A DNA stretch of 6,417 nt. Origin: an uncultured Pirellulaceae bacterium. GTDB taxonomy: Bacteria; Planctomycetota; Planctomycetia; Pirellulales; Pirellulaceae. Numbering within the stretch: position 1 is the first letter of the stretch; every line of letters starts with the position of its first letter. The stretch covers positions 1-6,417 of the forward strand of contig CAKQNH010000283.1 in assembly GCA_934255105.1 (NCBI GenBank), read 5' to 3'. Under the pieces are notes generated by a model. It was not told the origin of the DNA and did not search any database. It was given only the letters and a program-made list of their open reading frames with translations. A program made the translations under genes and the position numbers. Of this stretch, positions 5,769-6,417 are shown in pieces.

Positions 5769-6417
5769 ATGATGACCGAAAACGTATCGGGCGGCGTGCC
5801 ATCGATCGAGCTAGCCGTCAGCGACATCATCCAACCAGGCAGTTGGCTGGGAGTGCTGGGTGGCGGGCAACTTGGCCGAATGTTCACGCACGCGGCACAG
5901 CGCATGGGCTATCACGTGGCTGTGCTGGAAGCCGAGGTTGATTGTCCAGCGGGCCAAGTGGCGGAGAAGCACTTCTGTTCGACGCTCAGCGATCTCTCCG
6001 ACGAGCAATTGGTGCTGGAGATGTCGAAGCTGTGTTCGGTGATTACGTTGGAATTTGAGAACATCCCCACCGAGATTCTGCGGATTGGCGGACGCGCCTC
6101 GCGGACTAATCCTAGCGCGGATTTTTTAGAAGTTTGCCAAGACCGGCTAAAGGAAAAGACCGCTTTGCAACAAGCCGGTTTTCCGACCACGCCGTTTCAG
6201 CCGGTCACCGACCTGGAACAATTGCTGCAGGCCGGCGGCGCACTGGGTTGGCCGCTCGTGCTCAAGACGGCGCGCAGCGGTTACGACGGCAAGGGACAGT
6301 TGCTGGTTCGCTCGAAGGACGAAGCGGCCAGCCTCTGGAAGCAGCTCGACACCACCAGCGCCATCGCCGAGCAATGGATCGAGTTCGATGCCGAAGTGTC
6401 GATGGTCACGGCGCGCA
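5769..6417 (+). CDS. purK: N5-carboxyaminoimidazole ribonucleotide synthase (PurK), N-terminal part
   Basis: PurK is an ATP-grasp enzyme that makes N5-CAIR from AIR, bicarbonate and ATP, feeding PurE. The frame is open to the window edge after 216 codons; the family is usually about 350-400 residues, so roughly 40% is missing. Counting from ATG 5769, the pre-ATP-grasp domain starts with SWLGVLGGGQLGRM (about 25-38), followed by the conserved ITLEFENIPTE. The ATP-grasp domain begins with DRLKEKTALQQAGFPTTP, continues with VLKTARSGYDGKGQ (the glycine-rich ATP loop), and reaches EQWIEFDAEVSMVTAR at the edge. About 24 residues precede the usual PurK N-terminus, so it is slightly extended. ATGs at 5760, 5769 and 5772 are all in frame; GGGG (5762-5765) is the only Shine-Dalgarno-like sequence and best fits 5769 or 5772. 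Confidence 0.95.
   Translation, partial: MMTENVSGGVPSIELAVSDIIQPGSWLGVLGGGQLGRMFTHAAQRMGYHVAVLEAEVDCPAGQVAEKHFCSTLSDLSDEQLVLEMSKLCSVITLEFENIPTEILRIGGRASRTNPSADFLEVCQDRLKEKTALQQAGFPTTPFQPVTDLEQLLQAGGALGWPLVLKTARSGYDGKGQLLVRSKDEAASLWKQLDTTSAIAEQWIEFDAEVSMVTAR

Overview
The window looks like a planctomycete chromosome, most likely Pirellulaceae (Rhodopirellula/Blastopirellula relatives). The main evidence is a DUF1549 (PSCyt2-type) protein, a family greatly expanded in planctomycetes. Supporting evidence is weak use of Shine-Dalgarno sequences, moderately GC-rich DNA, long structured intergenic regions and mixed gene orientation. This assignment is inference from protein families, not a database match.

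Layout, left to right. (1) 1-641, minus: the N-terminal part of a membrane-anchored DUF1549 protein, cut by the window edge. (2) 642-1079: a 438-bp divergent intergenic region with no convincing gene but much structure. It holds two perfect 30-bp direct repeats plus a partial inverted copy, two short perfect palindromes, and a 75-bp element bounded by perfect 12-bp inverted arms. (3) 1080-2321, plus: a multi-pass membrane protein of unknown function. (4) 2338-3177, minus: a chlorite-dismutase-family protein, best read as HemQ/ChdC coproheme decarboxylase, convergent with the membrane gene and 16 bp from it. A possible 62-residue reading frame lies directly upstream of it. (5) 3526-5115, plus: lysyl-tRNA synthetase (lysS), class II, with an Ala-rich N-terminal insertion. 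(6) 5145-5666, plus: purE. (7) 5667-5768: a six-copy, roughly 15-bp imperfect tandem array carrying a perfect TATAAT. (8) 5769 to the window end, plus: purK, truncated by the edge.

The coding content is mostly housekeeping. PurK and PurE catalyse consecutive steps of de novo purine synthesis (AIR to N5-CAIR to CAIR). lysS lies 29 bp upstream of purE on the same strand, so lysS-purE-purK is a likely transcription unit, although the array before purK may add an internal promoter. HemQ would perform the last step of the coproporphyrin-dependent heme route. I see no CRISPR array, transposase, phage gene, tRNA or rRNA, and no convincing new multi-gene system. The least explained parts are the two structured noncoding regions (642-1079 and 5667-5768) and the small frame next to hemQ.
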